From Atopobium sp. oral taxon 199 str. F0494 (GTDB taxonomy: Bacteria > Actinomycetota > Coriobacteriia > Coriobacteriales > Atopobiaceae): a stretch of 64,000 nt of DNA. Location of the stretch: NCBI RefSeq assembly GCF_000411555.1, contig NZ_KE150486.1, positions 1-64,000 of the forward strand. Direction: 5' to 3'. This document shows positions 54,660 through 63,009 of this stretch, one piece after another (within the stretch, counting starts at the first letter, position 1; every line of letters starts with the position of its first letter). The notes below the pieces were generated by a model. That model was not told where the DNA came from and did no database searches. It worked only from the letters and a program-made list of their open reading frames with translations. Both the position numbers and the translations under genes were made by a program.

Positions 54660-54841
54660 TTTACTGACCTGTGTTCTCCGCTTACGACATGATGAGCTCC
54701 GTTCAACCATATCAACGCCTGTTCTTCTCGCCAGAATGAAATTGTTGAGGGAAAATAACAATGACTAGAGGAAGCGTGCGCGTCCCTAGCCTCCAGACTT
54801 GGAGTTTATGCGTGTAGCTTTGCAAGAGGAGGGCTTAGCTT
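54660..54841 (+). other. Intergenic region before the kinase gene
   Basis: No gene longer than an 18-codon frame (54762-54818) that lacks a convincing RBS. A CTTCTCG copy lies at 54724-54730. AGAGGAGG (about 54824) is the RBS of the next gene. Confidence 0.45.
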
Positions 54842-55606
54842 ATGGAACTGTCCAAAGACAAGAAGGTTATCGTTGAGCGTCATAACAAGGTTGTATATGA
54901 CAATGGCGATACCGTTGTAAAGGTTTTTAACGGCAGCAAACCCGCAGCGGACATTTTGAATGAAGGCCTGAACCTGGCTCGCGCGGAGCAGGCAGGTATT
55001 GCCGTTCCAGCGCTGACAGAAATCAGCAAAGTAGGGAATAGCTGGGCTATCGCAACGCTTAAGGTAGAAGGTCCAACCCTTCGTCAACTGTTCAAAGATC
55101 ATCCGGAAAAAACCGATGAACTCTTGGATAAGTTTGTAGATCTTGAGCTTGCGATTCACGCGCACCGTTCTCCGCTGCTTCCGCGTCAGAGGGATAAATT
55201 TACACGCATGATTAACAGCATCCCCGATGTGCTCTCAGACGATGTTCGCTACGAGCTTTTGATGAAGCTTGACGGCATGAAGAACCACGCCAAGGTATGC
55301 CACGGTGATTTCGTCCCGTCAAACGTTATTATTCCCGAGAAAGGAGAGCCGGTCATTGTAGACTGGGCTCATGCCACTCAAGGTAATGGTGCCGCTGATT
55401 GCGCCACTTCCTACCTGCGCCTGCTCCTGAACGGCGAGAAAGAACTTGCCGAGAAGTACATCGCAAAGTACTGTGAGAAACAGGGCTGCACGCGTGAATA
55501 TGTGAACGAATGGATGGGCATTGTCGCGGCGGCTGAGCTTGCGCGCGGTCGGGTACATGAGACGGAGTTCTTGCTTCGCTGGGTAAATGTCTACGACGGA
55601 ATGTAA
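54842..55606 (+). CDS. APH-like phosphotransferase (TIGR02172-like)
   Basis: 254 residues with a protein-kinase-like fold of the aminoglycoside/choline phosphotransferase superfamily. VVKVFNG holds the ATP-site lysine, CHGDFVPSNVII is the catalytic Brenner-type loop (HGD...N), and VIVDWAHATQG the metal-binding aspartate. It resembles a subfamily of small kinases from anaerobes (TIGR02172) whose substrate is unknown. Antibiotic resistance should not be assumed. A GAGGAGG RBS lies upstream and a strong terminator downstream, so it forms its own unit or ends one. Confidence 0.85.
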   Translation: MELSKDKKVIVERHNKVVYDNGDTVVKVFNGSKPAADILNEGLNLARAEQAGIAVPALTEISKVGNSWAIATLKVEGPTLRQLFKDHPEKTDELLDKFVDLELAIHAHRSPLLPRQRDKFTRMINSIPDVLSDDVRYELLMKLDGMKNHAKVCHGDFVPSNVIIPEKGEPVIVDWAHATQGNGAADCATSYLRLLLNGEKELAEKYIAKYCEKQGCTREYVNEWMGIVAAAELARGRVHETEFLLRWVNVYDGM

Positions 55607-55705
55607 ATCGCTGGCGAACAGGTTACTAGTACAGGTTTTTGATAGGTAAGTCTTTCGAGGCATAGGCAGATTGATTCTGAGATAAGCGACAAAAATTGCA
55701 TTGCT

Positions 55706-55737
55706 ACGGAGCGCATCAAATGATGCGCTCCGTTTTT
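55706..55737 (+). terminator. Intrinsic terminator after the kinase gene
   Basis: A perfect 13-bp stem, ACGGAGCGCATCA (55706-55718) and TGATGCGCTCCGT (55721-55733), with loop AA and then TTTTT. It also lies at the 3' side of the leftward gntR remnant. Confidence 0.95.
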
Positions 55738-55748
55738 ATGAGTGAACT

Positions 55749-56396
55749 TTACGCGGTAATCTTCGAGAAGTGTGTGCCGTTGGTATCGAGCTTGAGCATG
55801 AAGCGGTTGTAGTCTGCCCTGAGCACAATGATAGATGTTTCAAACGGTTTTCCGTAGGAGTCGTATGTTGTTCTGAGAGTGCGAAGCGCCGCCGTACCTT
55901 TGAGTACGCCGAGCACCTGTGCTTCGCGCGCATCGAGGTTAATCGCCTCGTATATTTCAATCGCGTGCGCCGGCATGCGTCCTGATGTATTGGCGATAAA
56001 GGTATAAAGAGAAGATTCAAGTGCCTCTTCGGTAAGTTCGGGATAGTCTTCATATGGTATGTAGGCAGTAACTATTTGCATGGGCTCATCGTCGGCAAGA
56101 CGAACACGCCGAATTTCCCAAACCTGGGTTCCGTCGGGAATTTGAAGGTTCTTTGAGATTCCTTTGCTTGACGAGTGTCGCCTCAGCCCGAGTACCTTTG
56201 AGGAAGGATGCTTTCCAAGCGCCGTCATTTCCGCGGTGAAGTTGAACGCAGTTTCCATGTTATGGCCTTGTTGCTGATAGTTGACGAATGATCCTTTGCC
56301 GCGACGGCGCACAACGCGCCCCTCATCGACGAGATCTTTGAAGCAGCGCCTGACTGTACCGCGAGAGAGCCTCTCGCTATATCGATCAATCTGTGC
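55749..56396 (-). pseudogene. GntR/UTRA regulator lacking its N-terminus
   Basis: The UTRA ligand domain is complete (HPSSKVLGLRRHSSSKGI, TQVWEIRRVRLADDEPMQIVTAYIPY, LRTTYDSYGKPFETS). Upstream, the frame continues into the second half of the winged helix (SRGTVRRCFKDLVDEGRVVRRRGKGSFV) and then, within a few codons, into DNA that belongs to deoC. A stop (TAA) lies at 56397-56399 on the minus strand. About 30-35 residues of the DNA-binding domain, the start codon and the RBS are therefore missing. A GTG at 56312 is open but would remove the helix-turn-helix. Probably not functional as assembled. Confidence 0.8.
56361..56377. repeat. Palindrome at the gntR-deoC junction
   Basis: GCGAGAG (56361-56367) and CTCTCGC (56371-56377) surround AGC. 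The point where gntR-like sequence gives way to deoC-like sequence lies in or next to this hairpin. It suggests a deletion, inversion or assembly fold-back at this spot. Confidence 0.7.
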
Positions 56397-57058
56397 TTAA
56401 GCCCGAGTTCACCGTTGATGAGATCAAGAAGTATGCGCAGGAAGGCATTGATTTTGGTTGCGCCACTATCTGCATCAACCCCTCTAACCTTCCAATCGTC
56501 GCTCCGATGGTTGAGGGCACAGAGACCGGCCTCTGTGTGGTCTGTGACTTTCCTTTTGGTCTGGCCACCGGAGAAGCTAAAGCGCTTCTCGCTGAAGAGT
56601 ATTGCTCCAAGTGGGACATTCAGGATTTGGACATTGTTGCCAATTACGGTTGGTTACGCTCTGGCATGTGCGACAAGGTTGTCGAGGATCTGAAACCCGC
56701 GATTGTCGTTGCCCACAAATACGACATGCAAGTCAAGGTTATTATCGAGACTGATACCCTTACTTCCGAGCAGATTGCTGACGGTACTCGCTGCGCCATT
56801 GATGCCGGTGCCGACTTCATCAAGAGCTCTACCGGCTTTTTCACGGGACACGAGAACGTGGGCGCCACTCCCGAGGTTGTTAAGGTGATGATGGATACCG
56901 CTCAGGGTCAAATTAAAGTCAAGGGTTCCGGCTGCATCCGCACTCGCGAACACTTCCTGCAGCTTATTGACATGGGTATTGATCGTATGGGTATTGGTTT
57001 CCGCTCCACCCCCGCGGTTCTCAACTGTACACCTGAAGAAGCGAAGCGGCTCAGGTAA
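56378..57058 (+). pseudogene. deoC: Deoxyribose-phosphate aldolase, 5' end missing
   Basis: Class I aldolase that splits deoxyribose 5-phosphate. Conserved parts are present: YIDQSVLKPEFT (normally about 10 residues from the start), DLDIVANYGWLRSG, the Schiff-base lysine in DFIKSSTGF and KVKGSGCIR. The reading frame has no ATG and no RBS. The first possible start is GTG 56393 inside the conserved DxSVLKPE motif. Upstream DNA switches into the gntR remnant on the other strand. So promoter and first codons are lost, or the assembly is wrong here. The remaining 220 residues look intact. Confidence 0.8.
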
Positions 57059-57198
57059 TTCCGGTAAGACCATGGCGACACTCGGTCATTTACAAATGAA
57101 GAACATGACTGAGGCGCATGCTTCGAAATAGGTACGCTATGATGTAGCCAGATGCGTCTGATAGAGATGTGTCTGGCTACTATGGTGAGAGGGTGTCC

Positions 57199-57807
57199 AT
57201 GTCGGAAAAATCTATGCTTGAGCGTATGTCTTCGGGCGAATGGTACGGAGAAAAACCTGATGCGGAGCTAGGCGAAGCGTTTTGGCGCGGAAAAGATCTG
57301 GCATGGGAATTCAACCAAACCCGTCCCAGCAATCGAATCCGAGGCAGAGAGATCCTGCACGAACTTCTCGGCCGCCTTGGTGATGGCTCAAACATTCTAG
57401 CTCCGCTTTATGTGGACTATGGTGCTAACGTATTGCTCGGCGACCGTTGTTTCATAAACCATGACGCTTATTTTATGGACTGCGCGCCAATCTCCATCGG
57501 CGACGACGCTTTTATTGGCCCGCATTTCAAAGCCTATACCGCACAACACCCCCTTGACGCTGAAGAACGCAACTCGCGTATAGAGCGAGCCCTTCCCATC
57601 ACCGTTGGAGACAGTTGCTGGTTTGGCGGAAACGTGACCGTACTGGGCGGCGTGACCATCGGTGATGGTTGTGTTATCGGCGCGAATAGCCTAGTTACCA
57701 AAGACATTCCCGCGGGGTCCCTCGCGATGGGGTCTCCTGCACAACCAATTCGTAAGATTGGCGAGAAGGATCGTGTTGGCCTGAAGGAACTTTTTGGTTT
57801 AGAGTAG
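57199..57807 (+). CDS. Maltose/galactoside O-acetyltransferase family protein
   Basis: 202-residue hexapeptide-repeat enzyme that transfers acetyl from acetyl-CoA to a sugar. The N-terminal helical part (MLERMSSGEWYGEKPDAELGEAFWRGKDLAWEFNQT) is the Mac domain. The left-handed beta helix has VDYGANVLLGDRCFINHDAYFMDCAPISIGDDAFIGP and the catalytic histidine in KAYTAQHPLDAEER. The final VTKDIPAGSLAMGSPAQPIRKI is typical. The start is ATG 57199 with GAGAGG upstream; 10 codons of open frame further up are ignored. A hairpin (GTAGCA/TGCTAC) follows the stop, before the riboswitch. Confidence 0.92.
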   Translation: MSEKSMLERMSSGEWYGEKPDAELGEAFWRGKDLAWEFNQTRPSNRIRGREILHELLGRLGDGSNILAPLYVDYGANVLLGDRCFINHDAYFMDCAPISIGDDAFIGPHFKAYTAQHPLDAEERNSRIERALPITVGDSCWFGGNVTVLGGVTIGDGCVIGANSLVTKDIPAGSLAMGSPAQPIRKIGEKDRVGLKELFGLE

Positions 57808-57833
57808 CAAATCGTGCTACACTCAAAAAGAAG

Positions 57834-57950
57834 CGGGGAGCTGGTGCACGCCGGCTGAGATAAGATCCAGCGCGATCTTGACCCGGAATAGTCCTTTGCG
57901 AAAAAGTAAGGGCTGTTCGCACCTGATCTGGATAATGCCAGCGTAGGAAT
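57834..57950 (+). promoter_or_regulatory. TPP riboswitch (THI element)
   Basis: The conserved core is clear: CGGGGAGCTGG and CCGGCTGAGAT on the pyrimidine-sensing side, and CACCTGATCTGGATAATGCC then AGCGTAGGAA on the other. Between them is a variable arm of about 50 bases. It precedes the thiamine-precursor transporter genes. Thiamine pyrophosphate binding should turn them off. Confidence 0.97.
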
Positions 57951-57997
57951 CATGTCATCTCATGTCCCGCGCGGCGGTATTGAGAGGAGATGACATG
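57951..57997 (+). promoter_or_regulatory. RBS-sequestering hairpin (riboswitch expression platform)
   Basis: CATGTCATCTC (57951-57961), directly after the riboswitch core, is perfectly complementary to GAGATGACATG (57987-57997). The latter contains part of the Shine-Dalgarno (AGGAG) and the ATG of the permease gene. The 11-bp stem would hide the start. No T-run follows, so control is most likely at translation. Confidence 0.85.
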
Positions 57998-58762
57998 ACA
58001 AGGTTGAAACAAGCACTTCTGCCAACACTGACTGTTGCGATATTGCTGATTATCTGGCAGATTGCCGTTATGGCAAATATCATTCCTAACTATCTAGTGC
58101 CGTCTCCCTATCAGGTCTTTTTTGCGCTTGTAAAAGACGCTCCTTTGCTTGCGCTCCACACATGGGTAACACTTGAAGAAGCCTTGCTGGGCCTTGCGAT
58201 TGGCGTAGCGTTAGGTTTTGTAATCGCAGTTATGATGGACCTTTTTGAGTGGCTCTATCACGCATTTTCTCCGCTTATTACGGTATCGCAGACCATTCCT
58301 GTGGTAGCTATCGCTCCGCTTTTGGTGCTGTGGATGGGGTTCGGAATTTTGCCTAAGGTAGTTCTCGTGGCGATATCTACCTTTTTCCCGGTTACCGTGG
58401 CGCTCATATCGGCCTTCCGATCAATTGATCCCGATGTAATCGATCTTATGAAAACCATGGGTGCGAATCGCACGCAGATTTTCCGTCATGCAAAATTGCC
58501 CGCCGCCGCCCGCCAGTTCTTCTCGGGACTGCAAATCAGCGTGACCTATGCCGTGATTGGAGCAGTCATTGCGGAGTGGCTTGGCGGAGACTCGGGCCTT
58601 GGCGTCTATATGACGCGAGTGAGAAAAGCCTTCGCCTATGACCGGATGTTTGCGGCCATTGTGGTGGTTTCTGCGCTTTCTCTCTTGTTGATGTGGCTGG
58701 TAAACCGCCTTAAAAGGCAACTTATACCATGGGATAAACCAATCAAAAATGAAGTGGAATAG
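57995..58762 (+). CDS. thiX: Thiamine-precursor ABC transporter permease (ThiX-like)
   Basis: 255 residues, about six helices, of the SsuC/TauC/ThiX permease family. The coupling segment is near AVIAEWLGGDSGLGVYMTRVRKAF (about 188-212), and MGFGILPKVVLVAISTFFPV is a family hallmark. The start is ATG 57995 with AGGAG 5 bases upstream; both lie inside the sequestering hairpin. Another ATG at 57962 has no RBS. With the binding protein and ATPase that follow, and the TPP riboswitch, it probably imports a thiamine pyrimidine precursor (HMP or formylaminopyrimidine type). Confidence 0.9.
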   Translation: MTRLKQALLPTLTVAILLIIWQIAVMANIIPNYLVPSPYQVFFALVKDAPLLALHTWVTLEEALLGLAIGVALGFVIAVMMDLFEWLYHAFSPLITVSQTIPVVAIAPLLVLWMGFGILPKVVLVAISTFFPVTVALISAFRSIDPDVIDLMKTMGANRTQIFRHAKLPAAARQFFSGLQISVTYAVIGAVIAEWLGGDSGLGVYMTRVRKAFAYDRMFAAIVVVSALSLLLMWLVNRLKRQLIPWDKPIKNEVE

Positions 58763-58771
58763 GGGTAAGGA

Positions 58772-59842
58772 ATGAATTGTCATACACATACCGGAGTTCT
58801 TTCTACCGAACCTGTCGGAATTCTTTCACGTAAAAACTTTCTGTGGGCGGCGGGCTTCTCGGCAGCTGGACTTGCCCTTGGAGGATGTACGCCGGAACAG
58901 CCAAAGGCTCCATTGGGCGAGAAGAACTCCTCGTCTGAAAGCTCCAAGATTACGTTTGTGTTGGATTACACTCCGAACACCAACCATACCGGTATTTATG
59001 TTGCCCGGGAAAAAGGTCTCTTCAAAGCTCACGGACTTGAGGTTGAGATTCAGCAGCCTCCCGCGGATGGAGCTGACGCGCTGATTGGTTCCGGCGGCGC
59101 GCAGATGGGTGTCTCGTATCAAGATTTTATCGCCAATAACCTAGCTTCCGAGCATCCGCTTCCCTATACCGCCGTGGCTGCCATTATTCAGCACAATCTC
59201 TCAGGTATTATGAGTCGTAAAGATGATGGCATTACCCGTCCGCGTGAGATGCAAAACCATACATATGCAACATGGAATCTGCCTGTTGAACAGGCGACGG
59301 TTAAGTCTGTGGTTCAGACTGACGGTGGAGATCCTGAAAGCATCAAGATGGTGCCGTATGAGGTTGACGATGAGGTTTTGGGACTTAAGGCCAATATGTT
59401 CGATACCGTATGGGTCTACGAGCAGTGGGCGGTTCAAAACGCCGAAGTGCAGGGCTTTCCCTACAATTACTTCTCGTTCCAGTCGATTGATTCGGTCTTT
59501 GACATCTATACGCCGGTTATCGCCGCCAACGATGAATACCGGAAGAGTAATCCCGAGGCAGTGAGGGGTTTCCTCGCGGCTGTTAGAGAGGGCTATGAAT
59601 ATGCTGTTTCCAATCCGGAGGACGCGGCCGACATACTGCTGAAGGCCGTTCCTGAGCTTGATCGAGATCTTGTGCATAAGAGCCAGAAGTTCCTCGCCGC
59701 TAAGTATATTGACGATGCGGAGAGTTGGGGAGCGATTGATAAAAACCGCTGGTCAAAGTTTTACCAATGGTTGAACGATCAAAAGCTTCTTGAGAAGCAA
59801 ATTGACGTTGCAGCAGGATTTACCACCGAGTATCTGAAGTAA
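58772..59842 (+). CDS. thiY: Thiamine-precursor-binding lipoprotein (ThiY/NMT1-like)
   Basis: 356 residues. LSRKNFLWAAGFSAAGLALGGC is a lipoprotein signal whose lipobox cysteine is at about 46. The RK-x-F part looks Tat-like. The mature part is of the NMT1/THI5-like family (ITFVLDYTPNTNHTGIYVAREKGLFKAHGLEVEI, GSGGAQMGVSYQDF, FDTVWVYEQWAVQNAE). Such proteins bind pyrimidine precursors of thiamine. It starts 10 bp after thiX with GGGGTAAGG upstream and is followed directly by the ATPase. Confidence 0.92.
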   Translation: MNCHTHTGVLSTEPVGILSRKNFLWAAGFSAAGLALGGCTPEQPKAPLGEKNSSSESSKITFVLDYTPNTNHTGIYVAREKGLFKAHGLEVEIQQPPADGADALIGSGGAQMGVSYQDFIANNLASEHPLPYTAVAAIIQHNLSGIMSRKDDGITRPREMQNHTYATWNLPVEQATVKSVVQTDGGDPESIKMVPYEVDDEVLGLKANMFDTVWVYEQWAVQNAEVQGFPYNYFSFQSIDSVFDIYTPVIAANDEYRKSNPEAVRGFLAAVREGYEYAVSNPEDAADILLKAVPELDRDLVHKSQKFLAAKYIDDAESWGAIDKNRWSKFYQWLNDQKLLEKQIDVAAGFTTEYLK

Positions 59843-60775
59843 GTGAGTGGTATGGGATTGGCGAAAACAGCAGCAACGGTAGCGTCAACGGCAACAATGA
59901 GCGAGCAAGCAGACGAAAACAGAGCCGCCAGAGATCAAGCCGCCAGGGAACAAGCAACCTCGGTACCTGCCCTTGAGGCCGCGCATCTTGCACTTGCTTG
60001 GGGCGATGGCCGAGAAGTCGTCCGCGATATCAGCCTTGCAATCAACCCCGGCGAAGTGTGCTGTCTGGTCGGCCGCTCCGGCTGTGGAAAGACAACGCTT
60101 TTACATGCGCTCGCAGGACTTCTCATGCCGCAATCGGGCTCGGTGCTTTTGCATGGCGAAGACGTAACGGGCACGCCGGGGCGCATTGGCTACATGCTTC
60201 AGAAGGATCTGCTCTTGCCACACAAGCGCATCGTGGACAATGTTGCGCTTCCGTTGGTGCTTCAGGGTGTTTCTCGACGAGAAGCTCGCGCGCGAGCTCA
60301 AGAATTACTGGCACGTATGGGTTTGGGGGAAGTGGCACAAAGCTGGCCTTCCGAGCTTTCGGGTGGCATGAGACAGCGCGCGGCTTTCTTGCGTACCAGC
60401 CTGACGGGAACCGATGTAATTCTCTTGGACGAGCCCTTCTCGGCACTTGATGCGCTGACCAGGCGAGAAATGCGTGAGTGGCTTATGGATGCGGTGGCAA
60501 AGATGAACATGTCTGCGCTGGTTATCACCCATGACGTGGATGAAGCGGTTTCCATGGCATCGCATATTTTTGTGATGCAGGGAAATCCCGCACAGGGCAT
60601 TGTGACAAAAATCGTAGGGGAGGTCGTGCCCAAGCGACCTCTGCTGCAAGTTACTTCACGTGACGGCTTAGCTGATACTTCAAAGAGCGCTAGTCCAGCA
60701 GTCTCTCCTGTGGCTTTTGAGCTTACAGATGAGTTCTTAGCGGCTAAGCGAGAAGTGCTTGCGCTTTGTCTGTGA
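59843..60775 (+). CDS. thiZ: Thiamine-precursor ABC transporter ATPase (ThiZ-like)
   Basis: 310 residues. Walker A GRSGCGKTT, Q-loop YMLQKDLLLPHKR, signature LSGGMRQR, Walker B VILLDEPFSALD and H-loop VITHDVDEA are all present, as in the SsuB/TauB/ThiZ class. An Ala-rich head of about 45 residues precedes the ATPase domain. The GTG at 59843 follows the thiY stop directly; ATG 59852 is an alternative. It is the last gene of the TPP-controlled operon and converges on the Rrf2 gene 12 bp away. Confidence 0.9.
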   Translation: MSGMGLAKTAATVASTATMSEQADENRAARDQAAREQATSVPALEAAHLALAWGDGREVVRDISLAINPGEVCCLVGRSGCGKTTLLHALAGLLMPQSGSVLLHGEDVTGTPGRIGYMLQKDLLLPHKRIVDNVALPLVLQGVSRREARARAQELLARMGLGEVAQSWPSELSGGMRQRAAFLRTSLTGTDVILLDEPFSALDALTRREMREWLMDAVAKMNMSALVITHDVDEAVSMASHIFVMQGNPAQGIVTKIVGEVVPKRPLLQVTSRDGLADTSKSASPAVSPVAFELTDEFLAAKREVLALCL

Positions 60776-60787
60776 CAGCTTGTGACG

Positions 60788-61213
60788 TCAGTGTTTTGGC
60801 AATTCTTCTTGACGTGCGATGTCGGCCAGCGTCTTACTATCGAGAAAACTTGAGGTCATCTTGCCAAGATCGCGCCATACCTTAACGGTGGTACAGGACT
60901 CCATCTGCGGACAGAGCGACTCATTTGCGCAGCTTAAGCATGCTGCAGGAGCAAGGTTTCCTTCGGTGGCGCGCAAAATCTCGCCGAGCGTGTAATCCTC
61001 AGGCTTACGTGTTAGTCGATAACCTCCGCCTTTGCCGCGTAAAGACTCAACGTAGCCAGCCTTGTGCATAAGAGAAATGACCTGTTCAAGGTATTTGCGT
61101 GAGATATGCTGACGTTCGGAAACGTCGCCAAGCGAGACCCAGCCGTCATGCACGGCTAAATCTGCCATAGCGCGCAGCGCATACATGCCCTTTGTCGAGA
61201 ACATGTTTGCCAT
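60788..61213 (-). CDS. Rrf2 family regulator (IscR/SufR-like)
   Basis: 141 residues. The winged helix is MFSTKGMYALRAMADLAVHDGWVSLGDVSERQHISRKYLEQVISLMHKAG (shown in part by residues 4-53). A cysteine cluster at C92, C95, C101 and C107 could hold an iron-sulfur cluster, though spacing differs from E. coli IscR. As the last gene after sufD-sufS-sufU, it probably senses Fe-S status and controls the operon. It lies 2 bp after sufU. RBS GGGAAG is moderate. Confidence 0.92.
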   Translation of the reverse strand: MANMFSTKGMYALRAMADLAVHDGWVSLGDVSERQHISRKYLEQVISLMHKAGYVESLRGKGGGYRLTRKPEDYTLGEILRATEGNLAPAACLSCANESLCPQMESCTTVKVWRDLGKMTSSFLDSKTLADIARQEELPKH

Positions 61214-61215
61214 AG

Positions 61216-61677
61216 TTACTTCCCGTCCTGAGCGGAACTTTGAGCTCCCTGCGCCTCAAGCATCTCTTCCAAGGTGCGCCATGCCAGCTCAGCACATTTA
61301 ACACGGGCGGGCATATGAGCGATGTCGTGGAGGATGTTAGCATCCTCCAGCTTTTCCAATGACGCGGCATCGGTTTCCTCGCCGCGTATCATGCGGCCAA
61401 AGAGTTGACAGAGCTCAATAGCCTCCGCGGGTGTGCGGCCGACCATAAGATCGCTCATGATATCGGCGCTTGCCTGCGAGATGGCGCATCCATGACCGGT
61501 GAACGCGGCTTCCTCAATAGTTCCGTTATCCGCAAGGCGGACAGAAAACGTCAACTCATCGCCGCAGGAGGGATTGATGCCTTCATGCGTGTAGGTTGGA
61601 TGCTCCATCTCATACTTGTAGTCAGGATGTGAGACGTGATCCATAAATTCTGCGTTATAAAGGTCGTTACCAGTCAT
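61216..61677 (-). CDS. sufU: SufU-type Fe-S assembly scaffold / sulfur acceptor
   Basis: 153 residues. The three cysteines of the SufU/IscU family are C38 (NPSCGDEL), C64 (GHGCAIS) and C128 (RVKCAELAW); D40 is the usual fourth ligand. The insertion and length fit the Gram-positive SufU, which takes persulfide sulfur from SufS through a zinc site. It is preceded by sufS with a 60-bp gap containing a 30-bp tandem duplication. Confidence 0.95.
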   Translation of the reverse strand: MTGNDLYNAEFMDHVSHPDYKYEMEHPTYTHEGINPSCGDELTFSVRLADNGTIEEAAFTGHGCAISQASADIMSDLMVGRTPAEAIELCQLFGRMIRGEETDAASLEKLEDANILHDIAHMPARVKCAELAWRTLEEMLEAQGAQSSAQDGK

Positions 61678-61710
61678 GTTGTTGTTCGGCGCCCTTTCAT
61701 GCCAGTGTTA

Positions 61711-61769
61711 GTTACCGTTAAAGATAAACCAAATGCGCTAGTTACCGTTAAAGATAGACCAGACGCGCT
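61711..61769 (-). repeat. 30-bp tandem duplication of the sufS 3' end
   Basis: GTTACCGTTAAAGATA then ACCA..GCGCT occurs at 61711-61739 and 61741-61769 with three differences. The right copy encodes the last residues of SufS (ERVWSIFNGN) and its TAG. The left copy lies after the stop and could encode RIWFIFNGN followed by another stop. Confidence 0.9.
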
Positions 61770-63009
61770 CAAGTCCAAGAACAAGTCGGTCAATGTCGGA
61801 CGCGTCATTATAGAACGCCACGCTTGCTCGGCAGGTGCTTGATTGACCAAGCTCCGTAAGAAGCGGCTCAGCGCAGTGATGTCCAGCGCGAATGCATACG
61901 TTGTCCATATCGAGAATGGACGAAACGTCGTGCGGGTGAACGCCGCGCACGTTAAAGGAGACAGCTCCGATGTGCCTTGTTCCATCGCGCGGGCCAATGA
62001 TATCAATAAAATCCAGCTCATTAAGCTGTTCAGTCAGATAGCGGGCGAGAAGTGCTTCTCGCCGCTCAACGGTTGCCATGCCGAGACCCTCAAGATATGC
62101 GACAGCTTCTCCTGTAGCGTAAATACCCGCGCCGTCTTGAGTGCCAGCCTCAAATTTCTCGGGGATAGGAGCCCAGACAGCACCGGTTTTTGTGACGGAA
62201 TCAATCATCTCGCCGCCGGTGAGGAAGGGAGGCATCTGGTTAAGCAGCTCGGACTTTCCCCACAACACGCCGATACCCATAGGTCCGCACATCTTATGAG
62301 CCGAGAAGGCCAAAAAATCGCAGTCAAGCGCGCGAACATTAATGGGGAGGTGAGGTGCGCTTTGAGCAGCGTCGACCACCATATAAGCGCCCATGGCATG
62401 CGCGCGTTTGGCCAGAGCGGAGACATCGTTGGAAACTCCCAGTACATTGGATACCTGCGTGACTGAAACAATCTTGGCGCGTTCAGTGATTTTGGACTCG
62501 AGCTCCTCTTGCGTGATTTTAAAGTCATCGTTCATGTATAGGTACACAAGGTGAGCGCCTGTTTGGGCGCAGATTTGCTGCCAGGGAATGAGGTTGGAAT
62601 GATGCTCCATAATGGAAATGACCACGTCATCACCGGGCTTCAACACCAAGCGTCCGAGGCTGGATGCCACAAGATTCAATGACTCCGAGGTATTGCGGGT
62701 AAAAATAATCTCGCGATCACGCGGCGCGCCATCAGCATCCACCGCTCCGATAAAGCGCGCCAACGCCTTGCGGGCATCTCCGATAGCCGCGGTTGCCTCA
62801 ACAGAAAGGCGGTACAGGCCACGCAGGGCGTTCGCGTTGATGGTCTCGTAGAAGCGTTTGTGCGCCTCGATGACTGCGCTGGGACGCTGCGAGGTTGCCG
62901 CGCTGTCCAAATAAGCGATTTTGGGATTATGGGCCAGGAGAGGAAAGTCTTTCTTATAGGGACTTTCGGTGATTTCAGCGAGCTCTGAGGCGCTAAGACG
63001 AGAAGCCAT
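61738..63009 (-). CDS. sufS: Cysteine desulfurase SufS
   Basis: 423-residue PLP enzyme that takes sulfur from cysteine for Fe-S clusters. LDSAATSQRP is at the N-terminus. The PLP lysine is in DFLAFSAHKMCGPMGIGVLWG and the active cysteine in CIRAGHHCAEPLL. The short loop around that cysteine marks the group II (SufS) type. Its ATG overlaps the sufD stop (TAATG), so translation is coupled. A palindromic motif pair lies in the gene at 62044-62063 and the end is duplicated downstream. Confidence 0.97.
   Translation of the reverse strand: MASRLSASELAEITESPYKKDFPLLAHNPKIAYLDSAATSQRPSAVIEAHKRFYETINANALRGLYRLSVEATAAIGDARKALARFIGAVDADGAPRDREIIFTRNTSESLNLVASSLGRLVLKPGDDVVISIMEHHSNLIPWQQICAQTGAHLVYLYMNDDFKITQEELESKITERAKIVSVTQVSNVLGVSNDVSALAKRAHAMGAYMVVDAAQSAPHLPINVRALDCDFLAFSAHKMCGPMGIGVLWGKSELLNQMPPFLTGGEMIDSVTKTGAVWAPIPEKFEAGTQDGAGIYATGEAVAYLEGLGMATVERREALLARYLTEQLNELDFIDIIGPRDGTRHIGAVSFNVRGVHPHDVSSILDMDNVCIRAGHHCAEPLLTELGQSSTCRASVAFYNDASDIDRLVLGLERVWSIFNGN
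62044..62063. repeat. Inverted pair of GCGAGAAG within sufS
   Basis: GGCGAGAAG and CTTCTCGCC form perfect 9-bp arms with TG between. Each arm is a copy of the over-represented motif. In the minus strand it encodes part of REALLARY in SufS. Confidence 0.9.

Noticed and set aside
54762-54818. 18-codon frame before the kinase gene as a leader peptide
   Set aside because: No convincing RBS, no regulatory codon run and no attenuator hairpin.
54842-55606. Aminoglycoside resistance enzyme
   Set aside because: The fold is shared by many small-molecule kinases; sequence features point to a different subfamily of unknown substrate.
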